DNA of 64,000 bases, from positions 1,612,001-1,676,000 of the forward strand of contig CAVYZL010000006.1 in the NCBI GenBank assembly GCA_963773055.1, read 5' to 3'. Below, in pieces: positions 1-8,616 of the stretch; position 1 is the first letter of the stretch, and each line of letters opens with the position of its first letter. Source of the DNA: PALSA-612 sp963773055 (lineage in GTDB: Bacteria > Actinomycetota > Thermoleophilia > Gaiellales > Gaiellaceae). The position numbers and the translations under genes are program-made. The notes beneath the pieces were generated by a model. That model saw only the letters and a program-made list of their open reading frames with translations, made no database searches and was not told the DNA's origin.

Positions 1-1
1 G

Positions 2-1351
2 GCCTCGCAGCGCGGAATCGACGACGTTCGCGCGATCCGCGACGGCGCGATGCTTCAGCCGGCGGGCCGCTACAAGGTCTACATCCTCGACGAGGCACAC
101 CAGCTGACCGACGCCGCCTGGAACGCGCTACTGAAGATCGTCGAGGAGCCTCCGCCGCATCTCGTCTTCGTGTTCTGCACGACGTCGCTCGACAAGGTGC
201 TCCCGACCGTTCGTTCGCGCTGCCAGACGTTCCTGTTCCAGCGGCCGCGCCTCTCAGAGCTCGTCGTCCTCCTGCGCCGGGTCGCGGACGGCGAGGGCTT
301 CGACGTGCCTGATGCGGCGCTGTCGCTCGTCGCGCGATCCGCTAAGGGAAGCTTCCGCGACGCCGTGTCGACGCTCGACCAGCTCGCGGCGGCGACCGGC
401 GGCGAGATCTCGGTCCAGGCGGTGCTCCAGCTGCTCGGCGCAACCGACGAGGAGGCGCTGTTTCGCCTCTGCGACCTCGTCGTCGACCACGACTCCGCGG
501 GCGCGCTCACGTACGTCGAGGAGCTCACGGAGCAAGGGCTCGACGTCGGCCGGCTCGTCACCGACCTGCTCGAGCACCTGCGCCACCTCCTGCTCGTCCA
601 GCACCTCGGTGAGGTGCCGGACTGGGTGCCGGTGACGGACGAGACGCGCGACCGGTTGCGCGCGCAGGCGAACCAGATCGGCGAGCCCACCGTGCTGCGG
701 CTCTGCGACCTGCTCGCGATCGCCGTCGACGACATGCGCCAGGGCGGCGATCCCCGCCTGCCCCTCGAGCTCGCGCTCGTCAAGGTGACGCGGCCGGGCG
801 CCGACCTGTCTCACGAGTCGCTCGCCTTCCGGCTCGAGCGGCTCGAGAGACGAGGCGGACCGGCTACTGGCGATAACCAGCAGGGGACAGTCACTGCGAC
901 TGTCCCCTCTCCCATCGCGGCGCTGGCCGAAGAGGACGATGCTGAAGCAATCGATGAGGCCGAGGCGGAGGCGCCGCCGCCAGCGCCGCCGCCGCTCGAG
1001 CTCCAGCAGCTTCAGGAAGCCTGGGCGCGCTCGGTGCTGGCGGCCGTCGAGGAGCGCTCGATCCCGACCGCGTCGATGTACCGCGAGGCACACCCGGTCG
1101 CGCTCGAGGACGACCGGCTCACGGTCGAGTTCCCCGGCGAGGCAGAGTTCCACCGCAAGCTCGCCGAGGACCCGAAGAACGCCGCCATCCTACGGGACGC
1201 GCTCTACGACGTGACAGGGCGGAAGCTCGCGGTGACGTTCACGCTGGGCGAGAAGACCGGGCCCGCAGAGGCCAACGAGAAGTCGCTCGACGAGAACGAG
1301 CTCGTCGCGCTGCTCAAGGAGACGTTCGACGCGACGGAGGTCGATGAATAG
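2..1351 (+). CDS. dnaX: DNA polymerase III subunit gamma/tau, 5' end outside window
   Basis: Clamp-loader ATPase that loads the beta sliding clamp at replication forks. The frame is already open at base 2, so the first part with the Walker A loop is missing. The fragment (449 aa) starts in the region RGIDDVRAIRD and continues with the Walker B box (YILDEAHQL), sensor 1 (CTTS) and the arginine-finger segment RSRCQTF. The AAA+ lid and collar helices follow, then an acidic, Ala/Pro-rich linker (about residues 285-335) and a tau-like C-terminal domain. A 27-bp palindrome lies inside the linker coding sequence. The stop codon TAG overlaps the GTG start of ybaB, the classic dnaX-ybaB-recR arrangement. 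Confidence 0.97.
   Translation, partial: ASQRGIDDVRAIRDGAMLQPAGRYKVYILDEAHQLTDAAWNALLKIVEEPPPHLVFVFCTTSLDKVLPTVRSRCQTFLFQRPRLSELVVLLRRVADGEGFDVPDAALSLVARSAKGSFRDAVSTLDQLAAATGGEISVQAVLQLLGATDEEALFRLCDLVVDHDSAGALTYVEELTEQGLDVGRLVTDLLEHLRHLLLVQHLGEVPDWVPVTDETRDRLRAQANQIGEPTVLRLCDLLAIAVDDMRQGGDPRLPLELALVKVTRPGADLSHESLAFRLERLERRGGPATGDNQQGTVTATVPSPIAALAEEDDAEAIDEAEAEAPPPAPPPLELQQLQEAWARSVLAAVEERSIPTASMYREAHPVALEDDRLTVEFPGEAEFHRKLAEDPKNAAILRDALYDVTGRKLAVTFTLGEKTGPAEANEKSLDENELVALLKETFDATEVDE
882..908. repeat. Palindrome in the dnaX linker
   Basis: Perfect 11-bp inverted repeat AGGGGACAGTC / GACTGTCCCCT with a 5-nt loop. It lies in frame within the low-complexity linker of dnaX. The same GGGACAG core occurs in the palindromes near 19955 and 26938, so it looks like one copy of a dispersed palindromic repeat family. 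Confidence 0.75.
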
Positions 1352-1662
1352 TGGGGATGGACATCAACAAGCTGATGAAGCAGGCGCAGCAGATGCAGGA
1401 GCAGATGGCGAAGGCGCAGGCAGAGCTCGGCAACGAGATCGTCGAGGCGACGGCGGGCGGCGGTCTCGTCACGGTCAAGGCGACGGGCGCCGGCGACCTC
1501 GTCTCGATCTCGATCGACCCGAAGGCCGTGGACCCGGACGACGTCGAGCTGCTCGAGGACCTCGTGCTCGCGGCCGTCAACGAGGCGCTGCGCTCGGCGC
1601 AGGCGCTCGCGCAGTCGAAGCTCGGCGCGATGACCGGCGGCCTCGGCCTGCCGGGCTTCTGA
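1351..1662 (+). CDS. ybaB: YbaB/EbfC family nucleoid-associated protein
   Basis: Small DNA-binding protein of 103 aa, the usual family length. The N-terminal helix contains MKQAQQMQEQMAKAQAEL, typical of YbaB, followed by the EATAGGGLVTVKATGAG beta segment. The start is taken as the GTG overlapping the dnaX stop (TAGTG); an ATG two codons later would also work. Its position between dnaX and recR is conserved in many bacteria. The exact cellular role is not settled even for the family. Confidence 0.95.
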   Translation: MGMDINKLMKQAQQMQEQMAKAQAELGNEIVEATAGGGLVTVKATGAGDLVSISIDPKAVDPDDVELLEDLVLAAVNEALRSAQALAQSKLGAMTGGLGLPGF

Positions 1663-2063
1663 TGGACCCGCTTCGAATCGACGAGGCGCAGGCGGTGCAA
1701 CCTCCGAACCCGGAGGACTTCATCGGCCGCGTCCGGATGCAGAACCTCGCTGCGGCAGGCGGGACAGCGGAGCTCGACTACCTCGCCGTCTTCTTCGACG
1801 CAGGCGCGCACACACGCCCGCATACGCACGAGACCGACCAGGTGCTCTGCTTCGTCCGCGGCACGGGGTTCGTCTGGGTCGCGGGCGAGGAGCGGCAGCT
1901 CGTCGATGAGCACGGCGTCGTCGTGATCCCGGCGGGCATCGTGCACATGCACGGAGCGACGAACAGCGAGCCGATCTGCCATCTCGCCGTCCGCGCACCA
2001 GCCCCGTCCGACTGGCATCCGCCCGTGCCGGACGAGTGGCGGCAGTTCACGACCCAGCCCTGA
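1662..2063 (+). CDS. Cupin-domain protein
   Basis: Small single-domain cupin of 133 aa. Cupin motif 1 is visible as HTRPHTHETDQVLCF with three histidines and a glutamate for metal binding. Motif 2 is PAGIVHMHGA. The ATG overlaps the ybaB stop (TGATG), so it is translated with the dnaX-ybaB unit. The substrate cannot be told from sequence. A cupin between ybaB and recR is not the usual order and suggests insertion into the old operon. Confidence 0.85.
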   Translation: MDPLRIDEAQAVQPPNPEDFIGRVRMQNLAAAGGTAELDYLAVFFDAGAHTRPHTHETDQVLCFVRGTGFVWVAGEERQLVDEHGVVVIPAGIVHMHGATNSEPICHLAVRAPAPSDWHPPVPDEWRQFTTQP

Positions 2064-2088
2064 CAAGTCCGAAAGGCACAATGAGGCC

Positions 2089-2682
2089 GTGTTCAGTCCG
2101 GCCGTGGACAATCTCGTCGCGCAGCTGACGCGCCTGCCAGGGATCGGCACGCGGACGGCGCAGCGCCTTGCGTTCCATCTCCTGCGCGCGCCGAAGGACG
2201 AGGCACTCGCGCTCGCCCAGGCGATCGAGGACGTGAAAGAGCGCGTGCGCTTCTGCCGGGAGTGCGGCAACCTCACCGAAGACGAGGTATGCGCGATCTG
2301 CCTCGACGCACGCCGCGACCGCACCGTCGTCTGCGTGATCGAGCAGCCCGTCGACCTGCTCTCGATCGAGCGAACAGCGGAGTACCGCGGCCTCTACCAC
2401 GTCCTCGGCGGCGCGTTGTCTCCGATCGACGGCGTCGACCCGGGAGACCTCCGCATCGACGAGCTGTTCGCGCGCGTCGAGCGGAACGGCATCGAGGAGG
2501 TCGTGCTCGCGACCAACCCGACGATGACGGGCGAGGCAACCGCCGGCTACCTCGCCGACCGCCTGCGCGGCCGGGTGCGCGTCACCCGCCTCGCGAGCGG
2601 CCTGCCCGTCGGCTCCGACCTCGAGTACGCGGACGAGGTGACGCTCGGCCGCGCTCTCTCCGGCCGCAGAGAGATGCAATGA
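2089..2682 (+). CDS. recR: Recombination mediator protein RecR
   Basis: Works with RecF/RecO to load RecA onto gapped DNA. The 197-aa length is normal. The N-terminal helix-hairpin-helix is RLPGIGTRTAQRLAFHLL. The C4 zinc finger is CRECGNLTEDEVCAIC (about residues 54-69). The Toprim domain follows, with CVIEQPVDLLSIE and LATNPTMTGEATA. The start is a GTG preceded by GAAAGG 12 bases upstream. Confidence 0.96.
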   Translation: MFSPAVDNLVAQLTRLPGIGTRTAQRLAFHLLRAPKDEALALAQAIEDVKERVRFCRECGNLTEDEVCAICLDARRDRTVVCVIEQPVDLLSIERTAEYRGLYHVLGGALSPIDGVDPGDLRIDELFARVERNGIEEVVLATNPTMTGEATAGYLADRLRGRVRVTRLASGLPVGSDLEYADEVTLGRALSGRREMQ

Positions 2683-2692
2683 CGGAGATGGG

Positions 2693-3961
2693 ATGACCGA
2701 GATCGCGACCACCGATTACGAGGCCGTCCCCGCCGTCGCGGGCCAGACCGACGACGCCCCGGTCGGCACCGTGGTGATGAAGTTCGGCGGCACGTCGGTC
2801 GCGGATTCCGAGCGGCTGAAGGCCGTCGCGAAGCGGATCGTGGCCGCGCGCGAGCACGGCGCGCGCGTCGTTGCCGTCCTCTCGGCGATGGGTGACACGA
2901 CGGACGACCTCGTCTCGCTCGCCTACGAGGTGTCACCGCGGCCCGAGCCGCGCGAGCTCGACATGCTGATCTCGGTCGGCGAGCGCATTTCGTGCGCCCT
3001 CGCGGCGATGGCGATCCACGACCTCGGGCACGAGGTGATCTCGCTCACCGGCTCGCAGGCGGGCATCGTCACCGACACGACGCACGGCAAGGCGAAGATC
3101 GTCGACGTCCGCGCGAAGCGGATCCACGAAGCGCTCGACGAGGACAAGATCGTGCTCGTCGCCGGCTTCCAGGGCGTCTCGACCGACCTCGACATCACGA
3201 CGCTCGGGCGGGGCGGCTCGGACATCACCGCAGTCGCGCTCGCATCCGCTCTCGGCGCAGAAGCGTGCGAGATCTGCACGGACGTCGAAGGCGTGTTCAC
3301 CGCCGACCCGCGCGTGGTTCCCGAGGCCCGCAAGCTCCACGCCGTGAGCTACGAGGAGATGCTCGAGATGGCGGCATCAGGCGCTAAGGTGCTGCAACTG
3401 CGGTCGGTCGAGTTCGCGCGGAACCACGAGGTCAAGCTGCACGTGCGCTCGAGCTTCGGCCCGGCCACCGGCACCTGGGTGATCGAGGAGGACGAACGCA
3501 TGCTGGAGAAGGCGATGATCTCGGGCGTCACGCACACGCTCGAGGAGGCGCTCTACTGGGTCGAGGGCGTCGGCCCCGCAAAGCTCTTCGCGGCGCTCGC
3601 CGATGCGGGCGTCAACGTCGACACGATCGTCCAGACGTCGGACTCGGAGATCGTCTTCTCTGCGCCGACGAGCGACCACGACGAGGTCGCCCGCGTGCTC
3701 GAGGGGCTCGGCGTCACGTGGCGGTCTCGCGACGACCTCGGCAAGGTGAGTCTGATCGGCGCCGGCATGAAGAGCCACCCCGGCGTGGCGGCCCGCATGT
3801 TCGCCGTCCTCGACGAGGAGTCGATCGAGCCGAGGATCGTGACCACGTCTCCGATCAAGGTCGCGTGCCACGTTCCGCGCGAGGACGTCGAGCGCGCCGT
3901 GAAGGCGCTCCATCACGCCTTCGAGCTCCACCGCGCGGACGCGGAGCGCCAGCATGGCTAG
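2693..3961 (+). CDS. lysC: Aspartate kinase
   Basis: First step of the aspartate pathway to lysine, methionine, threonine and diaminopimelate. The protein is 422 aa. The kinase signature KFGGTSV begins at residue 30 after a roughly 28-residue N-terminal extension that other aspartokinases lack. GRGGSDITA (substrate binding) and TADPRVVPEA follow. Two C-terminal ACT domains (from about residue 270) suggest allosteric feedback control. A GGAG box precedes the ATG. The last 8 bases overlap asd, so the two consecutive enzymes are co-translated. Confidence 0.96.
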   Translation: MTEIATTDYEAVPAVAGQTDDAPVGTVVMKFGGTSVADSERLKAVAKRIVAAREHGARVVAVLSAMGDTTDDLVSLAYEVSPRPEPRELDMLISVGERISCALAAMAIHDLGHEVISLTGSQAGIVTDTTHGKAKIVDVRAKRIHEALDEDKIVLVAGFQGVSTDLDITTLGRGGSDITAVALASALGAEACEICTDVEGVFTADPRVVPEARKLHAVSYEEMLEMAASGAKVLQLRSVEFARNHEVKLHVRSSFGPATGTWVIEEDERMLEKAMISGVTHTLEEALYWVEGVGPAKLFAALADAGVNVDTIVQTSDSEIVFSAPTSDHDEVARVLEGLGVTWRSRDDLGKVSLIGAGMKSHPGVAARMFAVLDEESIEPRIVTTSPIKVACHVPREDVERAVKALHHAFELHRADAERQHG

Positions 3962-4910
3962 AGGCGGCGAGCCGCGGATCGGCGTCGTCGGCGCGACCGG
4001 CGCGGTCGGCAAGGTCACCCTCGCGCTGCTCCGGGCGCGCGGCTACAACCATGTGCGCGCGTTCGCGTCCGCGCGGTCGGCCGGGTCCTGGGCGCCGTAC
4101 GGCTCGGGCGCGATCGAGGTGGAAGAGGCGACGCCCGACGGGCTCGCGGACGGCACTCTGGACCTTTGCCTCTTCTCCGTCGGCACGTCGGCGAGCAGGG
4201 AGCTCGTTCCCCACGCCGTGCGTGGCGGCGCAGTCGCCATCGACAAGTCCGCCGCCTACCGGCTTGCGGACGGCGTGCCGCTCGTCGTGCCGGAGGTGAA
4301 CAGCGCGCGGGCGAGTGAGAACACGGGCATCGTCGCGAACCCGAACTGCTGCGCGATCCCGCTGACATGCGCGCTCAAGCCGCTCCACGATGCCGCCGGC
4401 CTCGCCCACGTGCGGGTGGCCACGTACCAGTCGGCTTCGGGCGCGGGCGCACGATCGCTCGACCGGCTGCTGTCGGAGACGCCCGCCGACCACGACCTGC
4501 GCATGGACTGGGAGTTCGACGGCGTCGAGTTCGAGGAGGAGTCGAAGCTCCGCGAGGAGACGCGGAAGATCCTCGAGCTGCCGGAGCTCCCGATCTCGGC
4601 TAGCTGTATGCGCGTCCCGGTCCCTGTGGGCCACGCGGAAGCCGTTTGGGTCGAGACGCAGGGGCCGCTCTCGGCCGAGGCAGCGACGGCGATCCTCGAA
4701 TCTGCGCCCGGTCTTCGCCTCGTGGACTTCCCGACGCCCGGCGCCGCCGCCGGCACCGACGACGTGCTCGTCGGGCGCGTCCGCCGCGATCCTGGCGCCG
4801 AGAACGGCCTCTGCCTGCTCGTCGTCGCGGACAACCTCCGCAAGGGGGCAGCGCTGAACGCGATCCAGATCGCCGAGCTCCTGCTCGATCGCGCCCGCGC
4901 CGCGGCTTAG
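3954..4910 (+). CDS. asd: Aspartate-semialdehyde dehydrogenase
   Basis: Reduces aspartyl phosphate, the product of the neighbouring aspartate kinase, to aspartate semialdehyde with NADPH. The N-terminal Rossmann loop GVVGATGAVGK is at about residues 10-20. The active-site cysteine is in NPNCCAIPL (Cys132). SASGAGARSL and, near the C-terminus, RKGAALNAIQIAELLL are family signatures. The length of 318 aa is slightly short for the usual 330-350. The ATG lies inside the lysC end (8-nt overlap). It is convergent with the next minus-strand gene, with only 4 bases between the stops. Confidence 0.95.
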   Translation: MARGGEPRIGVVGATGAVGKVTLALLRARGYNHVRAFASARSAGSWAPYGSGAIEVEEATPDGLADGTLDLCLFSVGTSASRELVPHAVRGGAVAIDKSAAYRLADGVPLVVPEVNSARASENTGIVANPNCCAIPLTCALKPLHDAAGLAHVRVATYQSASGAGARSLDRLLSETPADHDLRMDWEFDGVEFEEESKLREETRKILELPELPISASCMRVPVPVGHAEAVWVETQGPLSAEAATAILESAPGLRLVDFPTPGAAAGTDDVLVGRVRRDPGAENGLCLLVVADNLRKGAALNAIQIAELLLDRARAAA

Positions 4911-4914
4911 GCGC

Positions 4915-5539
4915 TTAGGGCCTCGGCGCCGGGACCGGTCGCTTGGGCGCGAACACCTCGCGGAGCTGCCGCAGAACGGACACGCGCCTTCCCTCCAGCA
5001 CCGGCACGAGCCCGCCGAGCTCGAGCCGCGCGAGCTCGACGCGGCCGGAGCTGCGCATCGTCTGGAAGCCGAGGTCTCCGAGGAAGTCGCGGGGGAAGAC
5101 CGTGCGGTGGACGAGGAAGCGGTCGCGGAGCGACTCGCCTTCCCGGTAGGCGTACGCGAACGTCTCGAGAGCCTTCGCGCCCCGGTCCCGTGCGTCACCG
5201 ATCGCGGCCAGGAACAGGGACTGCATCACCCACGGCATGCCGGGGTCGACGACGTAGGCGCACGTGACGAGCACGGCGTCGCGCGAGGGCGGTCCCGGCC
5301 GGCAGCTCGGCTGCACGGGGAAACAGCTCGGACGGCCCGTACTGCATCGAGCCCAGGAGTCGGCCGTCGTCGTCGTGGTAGAGCGTGCCCCAGGCACCCC
5401 ACTCCGACTCCACCCGCTCGCGCCACCGGTTCTTGTCGGCGCCGCGGCCCGCGCTCGACTGCCACCAGATGCAGTCGTGACACACGGAGGGCGCGGATGG
5501 AAGCGTCGCGCCGGTGAGCCCGGCGACGCGTGGCGGCAC
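4915..5539 (-). CDS. GNAT-like N-acetyltransferase, frameshifted
   Basis: Two overlapping minus-strand frames make one protein if one extra base is removed from the CCC run at 5294-5296; this gives 207 aa. The N-terminal part carries CHDCIWWQSS, the Cys-containing start seen in a family of actinobacterial GNAT proteins. The second part has LFLAAIGDARDRGAKALETFAY, resembling the acetyl-CoA-binding helix, and GFQTMRSSGRVELARLELG. The substrate is unknown. The GTG start lies 4 bases after the stop of the Gls24 gene, so it is probably in the same transcript. The family call rests on these short similarities only. Confidence 0.6.
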
Positions 5540-5543
5540 GGGA

Positions 5544-5837
5544 CTACCCGATCTCGCGGACGACCACGTCCACCGTTGCCGGCGGCGAGCCCGTCATCCG
5601 CTCGAGGTACTCGGCGACGCGCTCCTGCACGTCGTGCCCGACCTTTGGCATCGTCACGCCGGGAGCGACGCGGAGGTGAACCTCGACGGCGAACGCCCCG
5701 TTCTCCTCGGAGACGCGGACACCGTCGTGACGGCGCACGCGCTCGCGCACGAGCGCTGCGACGCCGTCCACCTCGAGCGCCGCATCCGCGGCATAGCGCG
5801 CCAAGACGTCCGGTGCGATCTGTGGGCTCCCCGCCAC
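5544..5837 (-). CDS. Asp23/Gls24 family envelope-stress protein
   Basis: A 97-aa protein with the Asp23/Gls24 pattern: an N-terminal APDVLARYAADAALEVDGV segment, then GAFAVEVHLRVAPG and a C-terminal VDVVVREI strand. Family members are small cytosolic proteins linked to envelope homeostasis, often in several copies in Actinobacteria. The start is a GTG. A TACACT -10 box 7 nt upstream suggests its own leaderless promoter. Confidence 0.85.
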   Translation of the reverse strand: MAGSPQIAPDVLARYAADAALEVDGVAALVRERVRRHDGVRVSEENGAFAVEVHLRVAPGVTMPKVGHDVQERVAEYLERMTGSPPATVDVVVREIG

Positions 5838-5844
5838 CTATCCG

Positions 5845-5850
5845 AGTGTA
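5845..5850 (-). promoter_or_regulatory. -10 box (TACACT) for the Gls24 gene
   Basis: TACACT on the minus strand lies 7 nt before the GTG start, so the transcript would begin at or next to the start codon. Confidence 0.5.
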
Positions 5851-5867
5851 CGTGAGCCAGCCGCCCG

Positions 5868-6668
5868 TCAAAACCCCGCCGAGGCCCCCTTTTCGGGGGA
5901 TTTTTTGGTCCGCAGCACGAGCTCCGTCGCCTCCGGCCGCGCGAAGAACCGGAAGGGAACGAACGTCATCCCGAGCCCCGGCGAGACGTGCATCACCGTC
6001 CGCCCTTGGCGGTAGAGGCCGTGTGTGTAGCGCGCCGTCGGATGGGCGAGCCTGATCTTCCCGCCGGGGAACGGGACGCAGATCTGGCCGTCGTGCATGT
6101 GCCCCGCGAGCACGAGGTCGAACGAGCTCTCGGGGATGCGATCGATCGCAGACGGAAAGTGGGCGAGGAGGATCGAGAGCTCCGCCTCCTGGCTCAGGTC
6201 GGGCTCCTTGCCGCGCGCCGCCGGATCGAGGCCGGCGAGCCACACGCGCGCGCCTCGCACATCGAGCATCCGGCCCTCGTCGACCAGGAGCGTCGCCGGG
6301 TCGAGCGTCGTCAGCTCTACCGCCTTCGAGAACGGGTCGCGCTTCGCGCCGATGTCGTGGTTACCGAGGATCGCGTAGCAGCGCGGCAGCCGCTCGAGCA
6401 GGCGCCTGAGCTCAGGCTCCCCGCGCGGCCGCGAGACGAGGTCGCCCGTGATGCACACGAGGTCCGGGTCGCGCTCACGCGTCCACTCGACCGCCCTTCG
6501 CGTGGCCGTCCCGCCGCGCCCCGGCACACCGAGGTGGAAGTCCGACAGGTGGGCGATCCGCAGCCCGTCGAGCTCGGCCGGCAGGCCCGGCACCTCGACG
6601 TCGATGACGCGGAAGCGCACCCAGCCCGCCTCGCACCAGCCCCAGACGAGGCAGGCCGTGGCGGCCAC
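5868..6668 (-). CDS. Metallophosphoesterase with an N-terminal membrane helix
   Basis: Calcineurin-like phosphoesterase of the YkuE/YaeI type. The metal-binding blocks appear in order: LSDFHLG, CITGDLVSRP, ILGNHDIG, LLAHFPSA and AGHMHDGQ. The first 20-25 residues (VAATACLVWGWCEAG region) form one hydrophobic segment, so the enzyme probably faces the cell exterior or is membrane-tethered. The start is uncertain: the frame runs open into the upstream sdhE gene without a good start, and the GTG at 6668 is the first plausible one. The last codons contain an intrinsic-terminator sequence for the opposite strand. Confidence 0.85.
   Translation of the reverse strand: MAATACLVWGWCEAGWVRFRVIDVEVPGLPAELDGLRIAHLSDFHLGVPGRGGTATRRAVEWTRERDPDLVCITGDLVSRPRGEPELRRLLERLPRCYAILGNHDIGAKRDPFSKAVELTTLDPATLLVDEGRMLDVRGARVWLAGLDPAARGKEPDLSQEAELSILLAHFPSAIDRIPESSFDLVLAGHMHDGQICVPFPGGKIRLAHPTARYTHGLYRQGRTVMHVSPGLGMTFVPFRFFARPEATELVLRTKKSPEKGASAGF
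5885..5906 (+). terminator. Intrinsic terminator oriented on the plus strand
   Basis: CCCCC-TTTTC-GGGGG followed by ATTTTTT is a rho-independent terminator for plus-strand transcripts. It lies inside the coding end of a minus-strand gene. The nearest plus-strand gene upstream is asd, about 1 kb away. Confidence 0.55.
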
Positions 6669-6697
6669 CGCCAGCCCGATGCCGACCCAGGCGGCCG

Positions 6698-7585
6698 TTA
6701 GACGGAGAGCTTCTCGGTGACCGCGGTGACGGGCACGACGTGGCGCTTGAACTTGAGCTCGGAGTCGGAGAAGCCGGCGGCAACGCCGATCAGCTGCGAC
6801 AGGTGGAGGATCGGCATGCCGAGCGTCCTGCCGGTCGATTTCTCGAGCTTCGACTGCCAGGCGTCGAGCGAAAGATGGCAGAGCGGACACGGCGTCACCA
6901 TCGCGTCGGCGCCCGCCTCGAGCGCCTGCTCGATCGGCTGGATCAGCTCGCTGAGCGCCGTCTCCTCACGTGCCTGGATGATCGGGAAGCCGCAGCACTT
7001 GATCTTCGCCGGGTAGTCGATCGGGTCGCCGCCGCACGCCTCGATGATCCGCTCGAGGGACGACGGGCGGTCCGGATCCTCGAAGCCGAGCAGCTTCGAC
7101 GGGCGCAGGATCTGGCAGCCGTAGAAGGGCGCGATCTTCATCCCCTTCAGCCCCTTGTGGGCGACGCCCTTCAGCAGCTCGTAGCCCTCGCCCTCCGCGA
7201 TCAGCCAGAGGAAGTGCTTGACCTCGACGTCCTTCTCGTAGGCCGGCACGCCAACCGACTCGAGGTTCGCGTTCACCCGCGCCCGCAGCGCCTCGTCGTT
7301 CTTCAGCTGCCAGTTCGCCTGACGGAGATTGAGCGTGCAGACGTTGCAGATCGTCATCAGCGTGTCGGCGCCGGTCAGCGCGGCGTTCGCGAGGATGCGC
7401 GCGTTCAGGTGGAGGTAGTAGTCGGGCTCCGCCTCGTGGATGTCGCCTGCGCCGCAGCACGTGACGGCCTCGAGCTCGTCGAGCTCGAGGCCGAGCTTGG
7501 GCGCAAGCGCCTGCGTCGAGATGTCGAGCTCCTTCGCAGACAGCGACGCCAGACAACCCTTGTAGTACGCGACCTTCGTAGCCAA
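6698..7585 (-). CDS. sdhE: Type E succinate dehydrogenase subunit SdhE (HdrB-like, two CCG domains)
   Basis: A 295-aa protein with two cysteine-rich CCG domains as in heterodisulfide reductase HdrB. The first has CLASLSAKE, CCGAGD and CNVCTLN; the second has GCQILRP, CCGFP and PCPLCHLSLD. In type E succinate:quinone oxidoreductases this subunit replaces the usual SdhC/D membrane anchors and may bind an unusual Fe-S cluster. It directly follows sdhB (TAG then TTG, no spacer) and starts with TTG. No transmembrane segment is evident, so membrane attachment would be peripheral. Confidence 0.88.
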   Translation of the reverse strand: MATKVAYYKGCLASLSAKELDISTQALAPKLGLELDELEAVTCCGAGDIHEAEPDYYLHLNARILANAALTGADTLMTICNVCTLNLRQANWQLKNDEALRARVNANLESVGVPAYEKDVEVKHFLWLIAEGEGYELLKGVAHKGLKGMKIAPFYGCQILRPSKLLGFEDPDRPSSLERIIEACGGDPIDYPAKIKCCGFPIIQAREETALSELIQPIEQALEAGADAMVTPCPLCHLSLDAWQSKLEKSTGRTLGMPILHLSQLIGVAAGFSDSELKFKRHVVPVTAVTEKLSV

Positions 7586-8614
7586 CTACCGCTCCTTCTC
7601 TCGGCGTTCCTGCTCCTCGACGAACTCGATTCGCTCGAGCGCCTTCTCGCCCTGGACGATCCCGGCTGCTCCGTCGCGCCCCTGCTGCTTGACGAGGTCG
7701 TACAGGGCGCGCGCCTGGTCGACGTCCTTCGCGACGTGCGGCGGCACCGGCGGCGGCACCTTGCCGCGCTTGAGCAGCTGCATCGCGAACGGGATCTCCT
7801 TGATCGAGCGGGCGACGCCCTGCGTCTTCGGGACGAGCTCCGTCTCGCGCAGCCAGCCCGTCGTCTTGGCGGACTTCACGAACCACTTCGCGTGCTTTGC
7901 CCCCATGTCGCGGTCGATGCCGTGTTTCATCGCCTCGGCTCCTAGCTTCGCGATCGCGTCACGCGGGTCGACACCCTTGGGACAGCGCTCCTGGCAGAAG
8001 TAGCAGCGGGTGCAGTCCCAGACCCCGTGCTCCTCCGAGTAGCTCTCGAGCCGCTCGATCGTGTGACCGTCGCGCGAATCGCCGACGAAGCGCATCCCCT
8101 TGGCGAGCGCGGCTGGCCCGAGGAACTCCGGATCCGCCTCGAGTGAGTTGCACTCCGAGACGCAGCAGCCGCAGTTGATGCAGAGCGCCTCTTTGTGGAT
8201 CGGCTCCACCTGCTCGGGAGAGACGAGGTGCTCCTTGTCGCCGGGGTCGACGTAGCCCGGCTGGAGGTACGGCTGGACGTGCCGCATCTTGGCCCAGAAC
8301 GGTCCCATGTCGACGACGAGATCCTTGAGCACGGGGAGATTGCCCATCGCAGAGATCACGGGCACGTGGCCGGCGTCGGCGATCTCGTACATCCGCGTCT
8401 TGCATGCGAGCACGGCGGCGCCGTCCATCCGCATCCCGCACGAGCCGCAGATCATCATCCGGCAGCTCTTGCGGTAGGCGAGCGATCCGTCGACCTGGTC
8501 CTTGACGATGTCGAGCACGTCGAGGAGCGTCGCCCACTCGGGCGCGTCGACCTCGTACTCACGCAGCGCCTTCTGACCCTTCTCCGGGTCGAAGCGCCAG
8601 ATCTTGAGGGCCAT
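7586..8614 (-). CDS. sdhB: Succinate dehydrogenase/fumarate reductase iron-sulfur subunit
   Basis: The 342-aa electron-transfer subunit. It has the [2Fe-2S] ligands SCRMMICGSCGMRMDG with a later LAC, and two further clusters in CINCGCCVSECN and CTRCYFCQERCPKG. It is about 90 residues longer than typical SdhB. The extra C-terminal segment is charged and ends in a helical KALERIEFVEEQERREKER-like tail. The start is the ATG 3 bases after the lipoprotein gene. It passes electrons from SdhA to SdhE. Confidence 0.93.
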   Translation of the reverse strand: MALKIWRFDPEKGQKALREYEVDAPEWATLLDVLDIVKDQVDGSLAYRKSCRMMICGSCGMRMDGAAVLACKTRMYEIADAGHVPVISAMGNLPVLKDLVVDMGPFWAKMRHVQPYLQPGYVDPGDKEHLVSPEQVEPIHKEALCINCGCCVSECNSLEADPEFLGPAALAKGMRFVGDSRDGHTIERLESYSEEHGVWDCTRCYFCQERCPKGVDPRDAIAKLGAEAMKHGIDRDMGAKHAKWFVKSAKTTGWLRETELVPKTQGVARSIKEIPFAMQLLKRGKVPPPVPPHVAKDVDQARALYDLVKQQGRDGAAGIVQGEKALERIEFVEEQERREKER

Positions 8615-8616
8615 CT

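Noticed and set aside
254..1153. Long antisense frames opposite dnaX and most other genes
   Set aside because: They are Arg/Ala/Ser-rich mirror frames expected in GC-rich DNA. They lack start signals and any recognisable motif.
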